64,000 bases of DNA from Lepus europaeus (Eukaryota > Chordata > Mammalia > Lagomorpha > Leporidae). The position numbers were made by a program, and so were the translations under genes. The notes beneath the pieces were generated by a model that made no database searches, was not told the origin of the DNA, and worked only from the letters and a program-made list of their open reading frames with translations. Location of the stretch: NCBI RefSeq assembly GCF_033115175.1, contig NC_084835.1, forward strand, positions 91,199,948 to 91,263,947, read 5' to 3'. This document shows positions 33,801 to 45,843 of the stretch, piece by piece. The stretch's first letter is position 1. Each line of letters starts with the position of its first letter.

Positions 33801-35760
33801 TTCAAGGAATGTATGATCTACTTTTGTGAAAGATCATCTAGACTCATTGATTCGATATAATCCTGCCTATGCCCTGGAAATGCTATCATGGTCAGATCAT
33901 TTTATAATGTGCAATTGCAGAGTGAACAATAAGTTTTCAAAATATAAAACAACTTAAATTATAGTTACTTGTTAATTTTTGAGCAAAATGGACATTTGCA
34001 GACTTTTATTCCAGTGAGCATAATTAAATCTCCAAATAAATGACTTATTGTATTATTTATATTCTGTTGCGGCTGCAGAAAAGAGCACTGCTGGGCTATA
34101 GGCTTTGGATGAAATGAGTTGGTGGTGTAGGGGTGGGGAGTTGTGCTAAGCAGGAGCAGGGGTCAGAGAACAAAATGAATGAGAATAGAGAGACACAGAG
34201 ATCTTCCATCTCCTGGTTCACTCCTCATGTGACTGCAACCACAGCATTATGAACATTCAAAAAAATTATTCAAATGACACACCCATTTTAAAACAATCAT
34301 GGATTAATTTATTTGCATAAACATAAAAGATTGCAAAAAACAATTTCAATGAAAGTTTATACATGTTTTGGCCTAAACATAGTTGAGAATGAACATCAGA
34401 ATATGAAATCAACTTAGATATCAGCAAGAGTCATCATAACTAAGGAAGATGCAGAACAAGTAGCCCAGTTTATTTTCACAGTCTATGAGATGTCTTATGT
34501 CCTTTCTAAGATTTTGGCAGAATTTCAAGGTCTTGTAATTTGCTAAGCATTTCTGGACACTCCATCTTTCCTCTAGCTAACCTTGAACAATGTAAATTTC
34601 CCTTTTTGGGTAAATCACATTTATATACTTTGTGCTGGACCCCAAATTTGACTCAGTCTTTTCATGTGATTATCCATTCATACCACTCTAGAAAATTAGG
34701 GTAATGCAGGGTATTCAGGGAACAAAACAATCTGTAACTGAGTTTTGCACACTCCTATTGCAGTGCGTTTGGGCCAAACCACCATTTAGAACTATTCATG
34801 TCTTCTTAAATGTAGATTAAGCCCTCTCACTTTAAAGCAAGATCTCCCTCTTCAATCTCCCTGCTCAATGCCCTCTTCCTTTAAATAGTTCCATTGAGGA
34901 TGTGTTCTACCTGTCACAAGGATGCAGAAGCCTCGCACTATGTTTAGAGAAGTTGATCAATAAACGTATTAGCTGAGTAAACAAAATATCTCAGACTATT
35001 GAGTTGGATAAATTGTTCTCAGGTTTACTTCTTGTAATTTCTACTGTTGCATGTTGTTACCAGACCATGAAACTATTAGAATGTGTATAGTTTGAATGTT
35101 TTCCTTCCAATCACATGGAATTTCTATCTAGATATAAATTTGAAGATGGAGACTTCAATACTGAAATGAAGCCCTAAACACAAGGTTCAAAGAAGATAAA
35201 CATTACATTTACAGAGAACATGGCAGTAATTTAAAAGCACATGTTTCAATCAAATAAATACATTTGCCAAATTGTTAAAGTTCCTTTGCATCATTTAACC
35301 CTTTGCAGGGAACCCATATGTCATGGATCCACCGACAATAGAAATAAATATATAAAAATATCTGTATTATTGACTAAATTGTTATTTGATTCTTTAAAAT
35401 GTGGTTTATGGTATTTCAGGTTCATTTACTCAAGGAATCAAGAACAATACCATATGGACACCTTGCTGGATAGAACAGAAAGGCTTTCTTATTTCTTAAT
35501 GTACCTAGATAAACACTACACTGGGTTACAAGTTATTTTGCATTTTGAAATCCAAATTTCCAGAATTACTGAGAGATCTCAGACTGTTGTGCTGATTAAA
35601 TGTGAGATCTGAACATTAGCATTTTTTTTTCTAAATTCCTAGGGCATTATTCTACAAAGAAGAAAAGTCTTACAAATAATAAAACCAAGGGCATTAGGTG
35701 AGAATCTTCACCAAGAAATCAGTGATGCTGAGTCACAAATCTGGGTCAGAAGGAGTGAAT
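33801..35760. other. Mostly unique AT-rich sequence with a small SINE fragment
   Basis: 34176-34243 is a minus-strand scrap of C SINE ('agacacagagatcttccatc', 'tggttcactcctcatg'). Otherwise nothing is recognised. The 123-codon plus ORF at 35241-35612 has no recognisable domain, no coding-like composition and no supporting context; probably chance. Confidence 0.45.
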
Positions 35761-35776
35761 GAAAACCAGCAGACGG

Positions 35777-36945
35777 TTTAAGAGTTGCCAAGAGTTGGAT
35801 CACTGGAAATGGACCTGCCCTGGAGTCGAAGGATGCCCAGGTCAGAGCCACAGATCTTATTGGCTCTAAGCTGAAAAGCCCTTCACTCAGCCCAACTTCC
35901 AAAGGGACCACTGCAGCTGAGGGGATGGTCAAGTAGGGTCAGCAACATTGCAGGCAGAACTGTAAATTTCTTGTTAGAGATGCCCCCTGCCTTTACCTGG
36001 CCAGCTCTCCTCCCAGGCCAGCCAAGTAATGAAAGTCAACAGAGTGCCTTCCCCTAGGAGGTTCACACCTCCCTTAGGATATACCCCATGTGAAGAGATA
36101 GATAGGTCTGGGCCTCTGAATTTACAAGGCCTAAAGCCCACCAGATTATTATCAAGCCCCTTCTATCAGGTTCTATTTGCCTCTCAATCAGAAAACTTCA
36201 TTGTAGCTTAGACAGCACCTTTCTTAGCTCCTCTATGAATGACTCTGTCCTTTGTTCTAGGCCCTGTCTAGTGCACTTGGGCCTCATTCCTTTGTAATCA
36301 TAACCTCTACTCTACCACCAATGGCTCTACTCCCAACCTGTGTGTACTGATGGTCCTCTTCCCCACTTAATGCTGTATAATTGTTCAAACCTGGTAAATG
36401 CCACTCTTAGGATCATTGGTTACTATCCTCACTCTGTCTTTTATGACCTTGTCTAAATATGATCAGAGTCGGCAAACTTGGAAGGCTTCCATAGCCTTGG
36501 CAACTCATGACGACAGCCTAGGATGGTTACTGGCGCCATAAACTAGAGTGTCAATTTGTTGGGTCAACAACAGGAGCCACTGTGCACTTGCTCCTCATGT
36601 GGGATCTCTGTCCTTAATGTGCTGTACATTGTGATTTAATGCTATAACTAGTACTCAAACAGTATGTTTCACTTTGTGTTTCTATGTGGGTGCAAACTGT
36701 TGAAATCTTTATACTAAATTGATCTTCTGTATATAAAGAGAATTGAAAATGAATCTTGATGCAAATGGAAGGGGAGAGGGAGCGGGAGAGGGGAGGGTTG
36801 CGGGTGGGAGGGAAGTTATGGGAGGGGGAAGCCATTGTAATCCATAAGCTGTACACTGGAAATTTATATTCATTAAATAAAAGTTAAAAAAAATGAAATA
36901 AAATGAAAAAAACCAAAAGGGTCTAAAAAAAAAAAAAAAGAAAAA
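35777..36945 (+). mobile_element. 5'-truncated L1 3' UTR with perfect 16 bp TSD
   Basis: About 1.1 kb of lagomorph L1 3' UTR, from 'tttaagagttgcc' through 'tgctgtataattgttcaaacc' to the G-rich tract (36771-36835) and tail. TSD gaaaaccagcagacgg at 35761-35776 and 36946-36961. After 'ataaaagtt' the tail reads A8, then 'tgaaataaaatg', then A-rich with 'ccaaaagggtct', then a long A run, i.e. about 45 bases lie between the first and last A runs. No ORF2 remains. Confidence 0.95.
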
Positions 36946-37179
36946 GAAAACCAGCAGACGGAAATCACAGAGGGTAAATGGTCAAAGAAAGGCAAAAGGA
37001 GGGAACGAAAGGTAGAGGTTGGAGAAAGAGGGGTTATGGAAGAAATGGGCTTATGATTCTGAGTGAGAACATGATTGCCATGTAAGTGTTAATAGCAATC
37101 CCTCCTCCAAAATAATTTGGAGCGCCTATCCACATAGATTTCTCTTCTTTTTACATCATTCTCCCCAAACTTCCCTATT

Positions 37180-37518
37180 TTTTTTTTAAACAGGCAGAGT
37201 GGACAGTGAGAGAGAGAGACAGAGAGAAAGGTCCTCCTTTGCCGTTGGTTCACCCTCCAATGGCCGCCACGGCCAGTGCACTGCGGCCGGCGCACCGCGC
37301 TGATCCGTAGGCAGGAGCCAGGTGCTTCTCCTGGTCTCCCATGGGGTGCAGGGCCCAAGCACTTGGGCCATCCTCCACTGCACTCCTGGGCCACAGCAGA
37401 GAGCTGGCCTGGGAGAGGGGCAACTGGGACAGAATCCGGCACCCTGACCAGGACTAGAACCCAGTGTGCCAGCGCCGCAAGGCGGAGGATTAGCCTATTG
37501 AGCCGCAGCACCAGCTCC
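37180..37518 (-). mobile_element. Young-type C SINE
   Basis: Complete reverse copy 'aacaggcagagtggacagtg' to 'gagccgcagcaccagctc'. 'ttccctat' left and 'ctccctat' right may be a short TSD. The 158-codon ORF across it (37089-37565) is just the SINE read in an open frame. Confidence 0.95.
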
Positions 37519-38465
37519 CTATGTGTTTTTCTTATCCTACTCACTTTCTTAGGGGAGTTTTCCAAACTAGACTGAGTCTTTGGAAACTAGGAATGAATTT
37601 ACAAAAGTGAGTGAGTTTGAGGGAAAGGTAAAATTCAAGGAAAACCTTGACCTATATTACTAAAGAACTAAAAAAAGAAGGAAGAGAGAATTTGAACAAC
37701 TTGAGTGGAGAAGAAGATTTTATTTATTGTGAGGCTTTATTTTGTTTTCTGTTTTGCTTTTTTTTTTCTCAGTAATTTTAAACATAGGCTTGTTGGAATT
37801 CCTACTTGCAGAATATGAGTAAAGCAGACTAGGGAGTACTAGGAGTTTCAGTAAGTGCTGTCCATGGATTAAATTTTTAAACCATCCTTTTGTCCTCAGG
37901 AAATTGAAGAAATTTTTAAAAATGACTTTATTGAATTATGTTTCTTGGTCCAAGAAAAGGCATGGCCACAAGGTTTTGGCTGTATTCAAATTGTATGCCT
38001 AATGTCAGCTCTGATACATGGAATGTAGTTGGATTTGATTCCATTGGAAAACCAAGAAGGAGTGCACAATCATGAAGAACTTCTTTATTTGGACTATGAA
38101 ATGAGTGTAAAAATAGACAAAAGATTTAGGCTACTATAATTTTACCTGTGAAGACCATGAGCCTTAATATAAAAAGAATTTAAAAATAGAGCATCTGGAT
38201 TGCTTATGTCTTTTGGCACATCTGGAGTAACTAGTGCCCTTTGTCCCTGGTGTCCACACCTGAAATCTTAATGTTTCCAGGAAGACTTTAAGAAATGTGA
38301 GTGGCATAGCCTATGTTCTCCCTGGAATTGGAACAAGATATTCATATGACAGAGGAAGAACAAAGTTAATTACAGTGATTAATATGACTAGTGATGAGGT
38401 TTTGTATTTTAGCAGGTGCTCTTTAAATTTGCTTACATATCATGATTATTCATCTCCTTCATTTC
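37519..38465. other. Unique AT-rich sequence
   Basis: No repeat or gene recognised. Confidence 0.45.
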
Positions 38466-38469
38466 AAAA

Positions 38470-38780
38470 TTATCATCACTGAGTCATTTATAAATAATAG
38501 GAATTTACTTTTTACAGTTCCAGAGGCTGGGAAGTCTAAGGGTTTCTAAACTAGTACATTCTTGCTATTTTCTCACATGGAAAAAGGGGGAGGGGAGAGG
38601 CAAAACAGGCCCCTTAAACACTGTTGTAAGAGCGTTTTTCCCATTCCCATTCCATTCCCATGGCCTTCATGACCCACTATCACCACCTAATGGTTCTCTC
38701 TCTTTATACTATTGCATAGGGAATACATTTTAACATGGATTTGGAAGAGCATATGCATTCAAACCATCATAACTACCAAT
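38470..38780 (-). mobile_element. MaLR LTR (MST/THE1-like)
   Basis: Complement of a MaLR LTR: 'taggaatttactttttacag', 'ttccagaggctgggaagtc', 'tctcacatggaaaaaggggg', 'catgacccactatcacc', 'acattttaacatggatttgg' in the correct order. Solo and old. Confidence 0.78.
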
Positions 38781-39335
38781 CTTGGAGCTGTTGCCAAAGT
38801 GCACTAAATTTACATAAATCAATTTCCATCCCACATAACGGATGCTGCATTTGCTACATAATTTCCCCCCACCATTCTTTGCCTCCTTCTTGTCATTTTT
38901 ACCATTGCTATTGAACACTCAAATACGCATTGAATGCTATTTTCATGTCACATTTGTTTTGACAAATATTTAAGGATTCTGTCTCCCTCATTGCCTGTAC
39001 AATAAAGAGCTATTACTTTTGTTTTAATATCCTACAGACCACTGCGCATTAGAAAAGCCGTCTTTTCAAGGGTTCCATTAATTAAGTTGGTACAAGCCTA
39101 GCAAAAAGGTGACTTGAGAACCTATTCAAAATAATTTAATCTTTTATCACAAAGAGAAAATGTAATTCCACCTTTCAGTTTTTAAGTTTCTTCATGACTG
39201 TCTCCTGGCTATTTGTCTAAGCTAGTCTTCTTTGTCAGAAGTGACTCAGTTTCCATCCTTTCATCCTGTTCTTGGGACTTCTCATGTTCTTCCTTGCCTA
39301 GGTTTTTCTCTGCAAACCTCCACATTAGCTCTCTT
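38781..39335. other. Unique sequence
   Basis: Nothing recognised. Confidence 0.4.
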
Positions 39336-39339
39336 GTTT

Positions 39340-39620
39340 TTGGGACCTCCTGTCCATCATTCAGGTTTAAAGGAAACTTATCTCTCTGATAAGCTTTTCC
39401 AAATACCTGGGTTTGAACTAGGTATCCATAATGTGTGTTACCATATCATCTAGTATGACTTTTATCATATGTAAATGTTATGACACTTCATTGTAATTGT
39501 TTCCAATTGTTTGCCTCCCTATAGACTGTAAAAATGTACAATCATGTTCATTTTATTCATGACTTTATTCCAGTATCTTTGAGTAGTTCTTGGCTTCTAA
39601 CATATGAACAAATGCAGTTT
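39340..39620 (+). mobile_element. LINE-2 3' end
   Basis: 'catcattcaggtttaaagg' (consensus cattcaggtctcagc), 'gataagcttttccaaatacc', 'gcctccctatagactgtaaaa' and 'tatctttgagtagttcttgg' follow the order of the L2 3' region. Weakly preserved. Confidence 0.55.
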
Positions 39621-39648
39621 GACATTTGAAACAATGGAAGCTGAAGGC

Positions 39649-39687
39649 TTTTTTTTTTTTTTTTTTTTTTGAGTAGAAAAAAAAAAA
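39649..39687. repeat. T22-gagtag-A11 homopolymer inverted repeat
   Basis: 22 T, six bases, then 11 A. Not part of a recognisable SINE or L1. Confidence 0.9.
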
Positions 39688-39751
39688 CAGTAAAACTGAA
39701 AAACTAAAGTGTTGAATGAAACTATAGTATTAAAAAAATCCAGTTTTTCAG

Positions 39752-39984
39752 AGTGAATGCTAACTTAGTGGTTAAGACACCCATGTCCCACATCAAAAAA
39801 ATTCCTGGCTCTCCTGATGCTGACTTGCTACCAATGCAACTCTCTGGAAAGCAGCAATAATGGCTCAAATCATTGGATTGTTGCCACCCCCATGAAAGGC
39901 CCAGATTGAGTTCCTGGATCCTGGCTTCAGCTTAGCCAAGGTCTGGCTATTTGTGGGTATTCAGAGACTGAACCAGTAGGTGGT

Positions 39985-40027
<43 letters not shown>

Positions 40028-40085
40028 TCTCTCTCTCTGTCCCTATCTCTTTCTCTCTGTTTCTACACCTTGCAAATAATTTTTA
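39752..40085 (+). mobile_element. Old C SINE with (CT)n expansion
   Basis: 'gagtgaatgctaacttagtgg' to 'ctacaccttgcaaataattttt'. The pyrimidine run is expanded to about 37 bases of pure CT at 39987-40023. The body is strongly diverged. Confidence 0.82.
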
Positions 40086-40600
40086 TTTTTTAATCAAGTT
40101 TCAAACATTGTGTCTTAGTAGAAAGTATAGTCATGAGCAAAGTCCTACAAGGAGGAAGAATGGGACAGGATGTCTGCTACTCTTCCCCAGAACAAAATAG
40201 ACCTTAGAGTTCCAGGTAGGCAGGGCCACTGTCACACTCTGACTACAAATTCAAGCTTCATTCATTTGTTTATTTTGCTTTTACAGTTTTTGTTCTTTAG
40301 TTCCTTTAATTTAACTGAATTCTAGTTTCAAAACCTTATCAATTTTAGTTTTTATTGAAAGTCTCCTTTGACATAATTATCTTCTACCTTCCAGCCTTAA
40401 ATTGCTGTCTCACTACTGGTTTTATTATTGATGTTATTATTGTCTGAAATTTGATCCTAAATTCCTCCAGGAAAAAAAATTGTCTTGTTTATTTTTGGGT
40501 CCTCTCTCAAATTATCATGAGTGATGTCTGTTACAAATCAATAAGCAAATAGTCTACTCAAACTGGTCAGTTTTTCTAGGATACAGCATCCCATTTGTCA
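40086..40600. other. Unique sequence, possible L2 trace
   Basis: 40450-40555 ('attcctccaggaaaaaaaat', 'cttgtttatttttgggtcc', 'caataagcaaatag') vaguely follows the L2 3' end. Too weak to call. Confidence 0.35.
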
Positions 40601-40617
40601 GTAGGAATATATATTTT

Positions 40618-40943
40618 TTTTTTGACAGGCAGAGTGGACAGTGAGAGAGAGAAAGGTCTTCCTTTTTCCGTTGGTTCACCCTCTAATGGCTGCTATGGCC
40701 AGCTTGCTGCGGCTGGCGCATTGCGCTGATCCGAAGCCAGGAGCCAGGTGCTTCTCCTGGTCTCCCATGCGGGTGCAGAGCCCAAGCACTTGGGCCGTCC
40801 TCCACTGCACTCCCGGGCCACAGCAGAGAGCTGGACTGGAAGAGGAGCAACCGGGACAGAATCCGGCGCCCCGACCAGGACTAGAACCCAGGGTTCTGGC
40901 TCCGCAGGCAGAGGATTAGCCTATTGAGCCACAGCGCTGGCCA
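40618..40943 (-). mobile_element. Young-type C SINE
   Basis: Complete reverse copy to 'gagccacagcgctggcc'. The flanks ggaatatatatttt (40604-40617) and gcaatagatatttt (40944-40957) differ at two sites. The TSD is followed by an (ACAA)n run at 40960-40980. Confidence 0.95.
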
Positions 40944-41112
40944 GCAATAGATATTTTACAAACAAACAAACAAACAAACAAAAAAAACATTGATAAGGAG
41001 AAAACGTTTTTAAAATACCAATTAAATTCATATTAATTATTTGATGTGATGATTTATTCTCTGAAGTATTCCACCAGAATGTGCTATGGGTGAAAGTGTA
41101 GAAAAGCCAAAA

Positions 41113-41260
41113 GTACCTGAGACTCTAATTCAAACTTTTACTTTAGATTGTGTAAGTTTTCTGGCCATAAACAAGTCATGTGACTATCCTGTGCCTCTGT
41201 TCTCTCATATATAAAATAAGACGCTTGGATCAGAGAATTTTGGTGTTGCCACTAACTAGA
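41113..41260 (+). mobile_element. MIR fragment
   Basis: 'taaacaagtcatgtgactatcc', 'gtgcctctgttctctcatat' and 'ataaaataagacgcttgg' match the MIR core in plus orientation. Confidence 0.75.
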
Positions 41261-42410
41261 GCAATTCTGTTACTCTTTCTGTGCTGTGCTAAGAGAAATT
41301 TTCACACCTTCTAGCAACACATACAGCAATTTTCTACCAAGAAACTCAATGTTTATCCCTGAATACTTTTTTTTTAAAAAAAGGTCCATTAACTGTAGAA
41401 TACTTTCACTCAAATTGTTCAATGTGATAAATGGGTATATTTATTATCTCACAGATAATGGTAAATAATGGATGTGGAAAACATTGAGTGATATAAAAAA
41501 CCCTTACCACTTGCCATAGAAACCACCATCAAAATAATATATATAAAAAATCAGTCATGAAAACGCTAACATTATAGTGTATCTGTAATTTGCATTGAAT
41601 TTTACTGTGCTGCTCTTATGAGTTCTGCAAGAACATGCTGTGCTTAGCTAACCCTTGGGCACAGATTCATAACTATTTAAAATGCAGGAGTTTTCAAGTG
41701 CCCCTTTCCAAAGTGGTTTGAAGGAAAAACTTTCAGGAAGACAAGTCATAGCTAAATGCATCCTTGAAGATTAATTATCACTCAGATCTTTTCAGCTTTC
41801 AAATATACCATTGTATTAAGCATAAATTAACTACCTCAAGACTGCATAATGGACACTGGGAAGAGGACTTTCACCTTTATGTCTTTGGTTTGAATCTATC
41901 CCCAGCTGAAGATTGACTGAAAGTCATTATCCTTTGTCAACTGTTCAGTGACTTATGAAGTGAATTATTGGTCCTAGTTAAGTTCCTAGCATAGCAAAAA
42001 ATGCCTTCACAATTGATGATCATCGGGAGCTGCTGGAACTTGAGAGAGGTTCAGAGTTTGAATTGATCTTGGAAATTGAATCAGCATCTCTCTCTGGTCC
42101 ACCTTGCAAATGTTGAGCTTAGTTTTGCCCTTCTCTAGAAGAGAACTGTTAAGTCTCTAGGGTTTCTGATTGAATGTCTTTGATTAGCATAAAATGATAA
42201 AGACAGTATGCGGCTTTTTGTCTAGCTAGCAGAGCATGATTATCCCCAATTTCTTTTTTCACAGAGAGATATCTGGTCGCTTTGTCATCTCCAGGAAATG
42301 CTTTTTGTGTTCTTTTTTGTTAATTTTAAAATTCACAGAATGCAGAAAAGCATTTATAACCTTTTCCATCATTATGTCTCTCTAGGAGCAAGAGTATATT
42401 GATATGAGAT
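41261..42410. other. Unique AT-rich sequence
   Basis: No repeat or gene recognised. Confidence 0.45.
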
Positions 42411-42411
42411 T

Positions 42412-42712
42412 GTTATTTATAAAAGTTTATTTACTGAACAGGCAGAGATACCAAGAGACAGAAAAAGATCTCCCATCTGCTGGTTCACTCCTCAATGTCT
42501 GCAATAGCTGGAGCTAGGACAGGCCAAAGCCAGGAGCTAAGAACTCAGTGCTTGTCTCCCACATGGGTGGTAAGGGACCCAACTATTTGCAATATCATCT
42601 CTTCCTTCTAAGGTACACATTAGCAGGAGCTGGAATCAGGACACAAAGCTAAGACTTGAGCCCAGTCACTCCAGTGTGGGATATGGGTGTCCTAATCATT
42701 GAACCACACACC
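42412..42712 (-). mobile_element. Old C SINE
   Basis: 'tataaaagtttatttactgaac' to 'accacacacc', with 'cagtgcttgtctcccacatgg' and 'gacttgagcccagtcactcc'. It belongs with the divergent lineage at 8866. Confidence 0.85.
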
Positions 42713-42724
42713 TCTATGGAAATA

Positions 42725-42905
42725 ATGTGGAATAGCAGAAAGTGTTCTTATCCCATCAAAGAATTTGTTGCCTGACATTTTAGTTCCTGCTCCACATCTG
42801 TCAAATAGTGAACAGAGTTCAAGGCCTCAGTTTCTCCACATTTAAAATAAAATACTAGATTTCCCAAAGCCTTTTTGAGTTAATTGGATTCCAGGACTGA
42901 CAAGT
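42725..42905 (+). mobile_element. Probable MIR fragment
   Basis: 'tgttgcctgacattttagttcc', 'ccacatctgtcaaatag' and 'ggcctcagtttctccacattta' follow MIR plus orientation around its core. Confidence 0.6.
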
Positions 42906-43289
42906 TTTTCATTCCCCAAAGGCCATCTGCAGCCTTGGGACTGTCTAGAAACCAGGTTTATCTGCTATAAAGACTTCATTAGTTTAATGGGTGACTGATA
43001 AACAGAAGTTAGCTTAATTTGGAAGTCACAAGTGGGGGAACATACAAAATTTCACACTCAATAACTAGCATCAATTACTAACAGTGACGGTAGAGAATAG
43101 GCAAATAAAAACTAGAATTAGAGTTTAACTGGGTAAGAAAAGCCTCATACAACACTCCAGGAGGAAGAGAATCTAGTACAGGAATAGAAGAATCTGTGAA
43201 AGCAAAGGCCAAATGAAGAAACAGCCGTTGAGTTGGGAAAAGTCAGACGGCAGCAATTTGTGTCTGGGAACTCAGAACTCTCCTTCCCC

Positions 43290-44575
43290 TCCTCTCCCTT
43301 CACCATGTTCTTGTCCCCTCCCGATTACAAATAATTTACTTAAGAACCTAAGAGTTGTCCTTGAGTCTTTTCCTGTCCTATTACAGTCAGCATATACATT
43401 CTACACTCAGGTTCAGTAGGAATAATTAAATCTCCATTCTACCGTCTGTCACTATGGCCATTGTTTTTGTTTGGACAGCTACCATCTTTTCCCAATTTAC
43501 AGGGAAATGGTTCTGATTAGTTCTTTTCCCATCTTGAATCCTTTCTCCTCACAGTAATATAGATGATCTTTATAAAAATGTAAGTTAGGAAACATACTTT
43601 CCTTATTAAAACCTTCTGTATCGTCTCATTTTATTAAGAAAAATCCAAGTTAGTTATCATCACCTATGATCCCTGCTCTGAACTTTCAGAAACCTCCAAT
43701 ATTGTCAATGTCAATAAAATAGGAAGAATAATGACCCCGCCTCCTGACTATCCTCTAATTCCCCAAGCCTGTGAATAGGTTACCTTACATGGAAAAGAAG
43801 ACTTTGCCAATGTAACAAGGATCTTGAGATGGAGTTTCTTTAATTATCTGGGTAAGCTCAACATAGTCACAGGGGTCCTTAGAAAAGGAGGTAGAGGGTC
43901 CACCTGCAAAGGAATACAAGCAGCCTAAAAAATGAAAAAGGCAGGGAAATGAATTCTTCCCTAGTGCTTCCAAAATGAAAGAAGCTCTGAAGAATCCTTG
44001 CATTTAGCTCAATGAAACTCATCTCAGACTTTTGACCTTTGACCTATAACGTATTGTTTTTAGGCCATTAAATCTGTGAAAAGTTAACAGCAGCAATAGG
44101 AAGTCAATCTAGTCACATTTCCCACACACTATGCCCTACTTGTTTGTTCTTTCAGTTTTTTGAAGACACTGTGATCTGCATCTCCTCTAGGTCTTTGTAC
44201 AGTCGGTTTGTCTGAGCTTATATGCTATTAACCATAGTTGTAGGGCTAGTTCTATTTGTTCCTTTTTATGTCAGCTTAAATGACATTTCCTGAGGAAGTC
44301 TTCATTAACTTCTTTCATTCTCTTTAGAGCTGCTTGTTTTCGTTTTAATAAAATATGTCAGTCTTCCAGTGTTTTTTTTTTTCTAGGTACTGCTTAGATT
44401 TTTATTTTGTACTTTGTGTGTGTGTTTTAAGTTTTTCTTGATTATTACATTCTATAGAACCTAAGATCCTGACATAAGAAACTGAAAGTATTATGTTTAG
44501 CATCATATTTTAGAAGTTCTAAATAAATATTTGATGCCTTCTTGAGAGATAGAATGAATGATTTAGGAGATGGCA
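43290..44575 (+). mobile_element. LINE-2, 3' portion, interrupted by an MLT1 LTR
   Basis: Left part has 'ctaagagttgtccttgagtc', 'tagatgatctttataaaaatg', 'ttattaaaaccttctgtatcg' and 'aaaatccaagttag'. After the LTR (43710-44112), the right part has 'tcagcttaaatgacatttcc', 'gaggaagtcttcattaac', 'ttctaaataaatatttgatg' and 'gaatgaatgatt'. Both match the successive blocks of the L2 3' region and its end. Confidence 0.75.
43710..44112 (+). mobile_element. MLT1-type MaLR LTR nested in LINE-2
   Basis: 'gcctgtgaataggttacctt', 'gactttgccaatgtaacaagg', 'cacaggggtccttagaaaagg', 'gaattcttccctagtgcttcc' and 'ggccattaaatctgtg' appear in MLT1 order. Solo LTR with no internal region. Confidence 0.78.
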
Positions 44576-44818
44576 GCATATTAGTGGTAGAATCTAGGTC
44601 TTGGAAAGGAAACCTAAGAAATGCTAGCCAGGGATCTTCAGCTATAGGTGAGCTCTAGTCTTGGCTTTTGGATCACCTTGGAAATTAGGGCAAGCCCTGA
44701 AGTGATGTGAGCTGTCAGGGAAGAAGTTCAATCCAGTGAACTCAGTAAACCTAAGTGGAGCTGATCAACAAAAGTGTTACAGGGGGCTTGAAATTCTGAT
44801 GTTTCAATACTAAGTCTT

Positions 44819-44893
44819 TTTATTTTTTTCTTGACAGGCAGAGTGGACAGTGAGAGAGAGACAGAGAGAAAGGTCTTCCTTTTCCGTTGGTTC
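44819..44893 (-). mobile_element. Extremely 5'-truncated young C SINE (75 bases) with TSD
   Basis: Only the tail and the last ~60 bases of a young-type C SINE ('gacaggcagagtggacagtg' to 'tttccgttggttc'). The perfect 10 bp TSD actaagtctt is at 44809-44818 and 44894-44903, so the truncation happened at insertion and not by later deletion. Confidence 0.93.
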
Positions 44894-44998
44894 ACTAAGT
44901 CTTAGCCAGGTGGGGTGCAGAGGCTACACAGGAACCCAGAAAATAGACCAAGGTATCATTCTCAGCATTAGGCAAGTATGAATAAAAGTAGGAAATGG

Positions 44999-45371
44999 TG
45001 GCCTTCACCTCGGCTCACTAGGCTAGTCCTCCGCCTGCGGCACCGGCACCCCAGGTTCTAGTCCCGGTTGGGGTGCCGGATTCTGTCCCAGTTGCTCCTC
45101 TTTCAATCCAGCTCTCTGCTGTGGCCCAGGAGGGCAGTGGAGGATGGCCCAAGTGCTTGGCCCTGCACCCTCATGGGAGACTGGGAGGAAGCACCTGGCT
45201 CCTGGCTTCGGATCGGCACAGCACGCTGCCCGCGGCATGCAGGCCGTAGCGGCCATTTGGGGTGTGAACCAACGGAAAAGGAAGACCTTTCTCTTTGTCT
45301 CTCTCTCTCTCTCATTGTCGAACTCTGCGTGTCCAAAAAAAAAAAAAAAAAAAAAAAAAAGTGTTAAAAAA
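44999..45371 (+). mobile_element. Young-type C SINE with perfect 15 bp TSD
   Basis: 'tggccttcacctcggctcac' to 'gcgtgtcc' plus about 27 A, 'gtgtt' and a further A run. TSD aaaagtaggaaatgg at 44984-44998 and 45372-45386. Confidence 0.97.
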
Positions 45372-45386
45372 AAAAGTAGGAAATGG

Positions 45387-45843
45387 GGCAGGGACCATTG
45401 CTCTGTTGTCTAACTTTGAATCCCTACAGTTTAATTTAAAGCCATAAACTTATAAACTACTTAATACAAGAAGGTAAGACAAATATGAAAGTTGAATTAA
45501 TAGTTGATTGCTATGTAATTAATTAGTGACTATAATTCCTGATGGATTAAACACTTGACTTCTATCTTCCTGGACTTACCTTTTGTAAATCATAGCAAAT
45601 GATGGAGTTGATACTGCTCCCAACCTAGTCAGGGGAGGCTTTGTACGATTAATTCTAAGAAATTAACTTTAAGCAACTATTCAGTTCTGTAATTTCTCTG
45701 TCCCCTGATCTCTCTATTCCCTCTTACACCTTTTGGTACTCAGTCCTATTTTATTGTAGATTGATATCAGTTGAATCAGTTTCCCTGGTTATTTAAATGC
45801 TATTTGTTCTAAAAGAGAAATAGCAAGCCTTTGTACCTCAAGT
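45387..45843. other. Unique sequence
   Basis: Nothing recognised. Confidence 0.4.

Noticed and set aside
35241..35612. 123-codon plus-strand ORF
   Set aside because: Not recognisable, low-complexity-free but AT-driven codon use, no splice, promoter or homology cue. Such lengths occur by chance in 64 kb of AT-rich DNA.
37089..37565. 158-codon ORF
   Set aside because: Translation of a reverse young C SINE; the same peptide-like strings (e.g. AWKRG, LCLSLTVHSACQ) recur at every C SINE copy.
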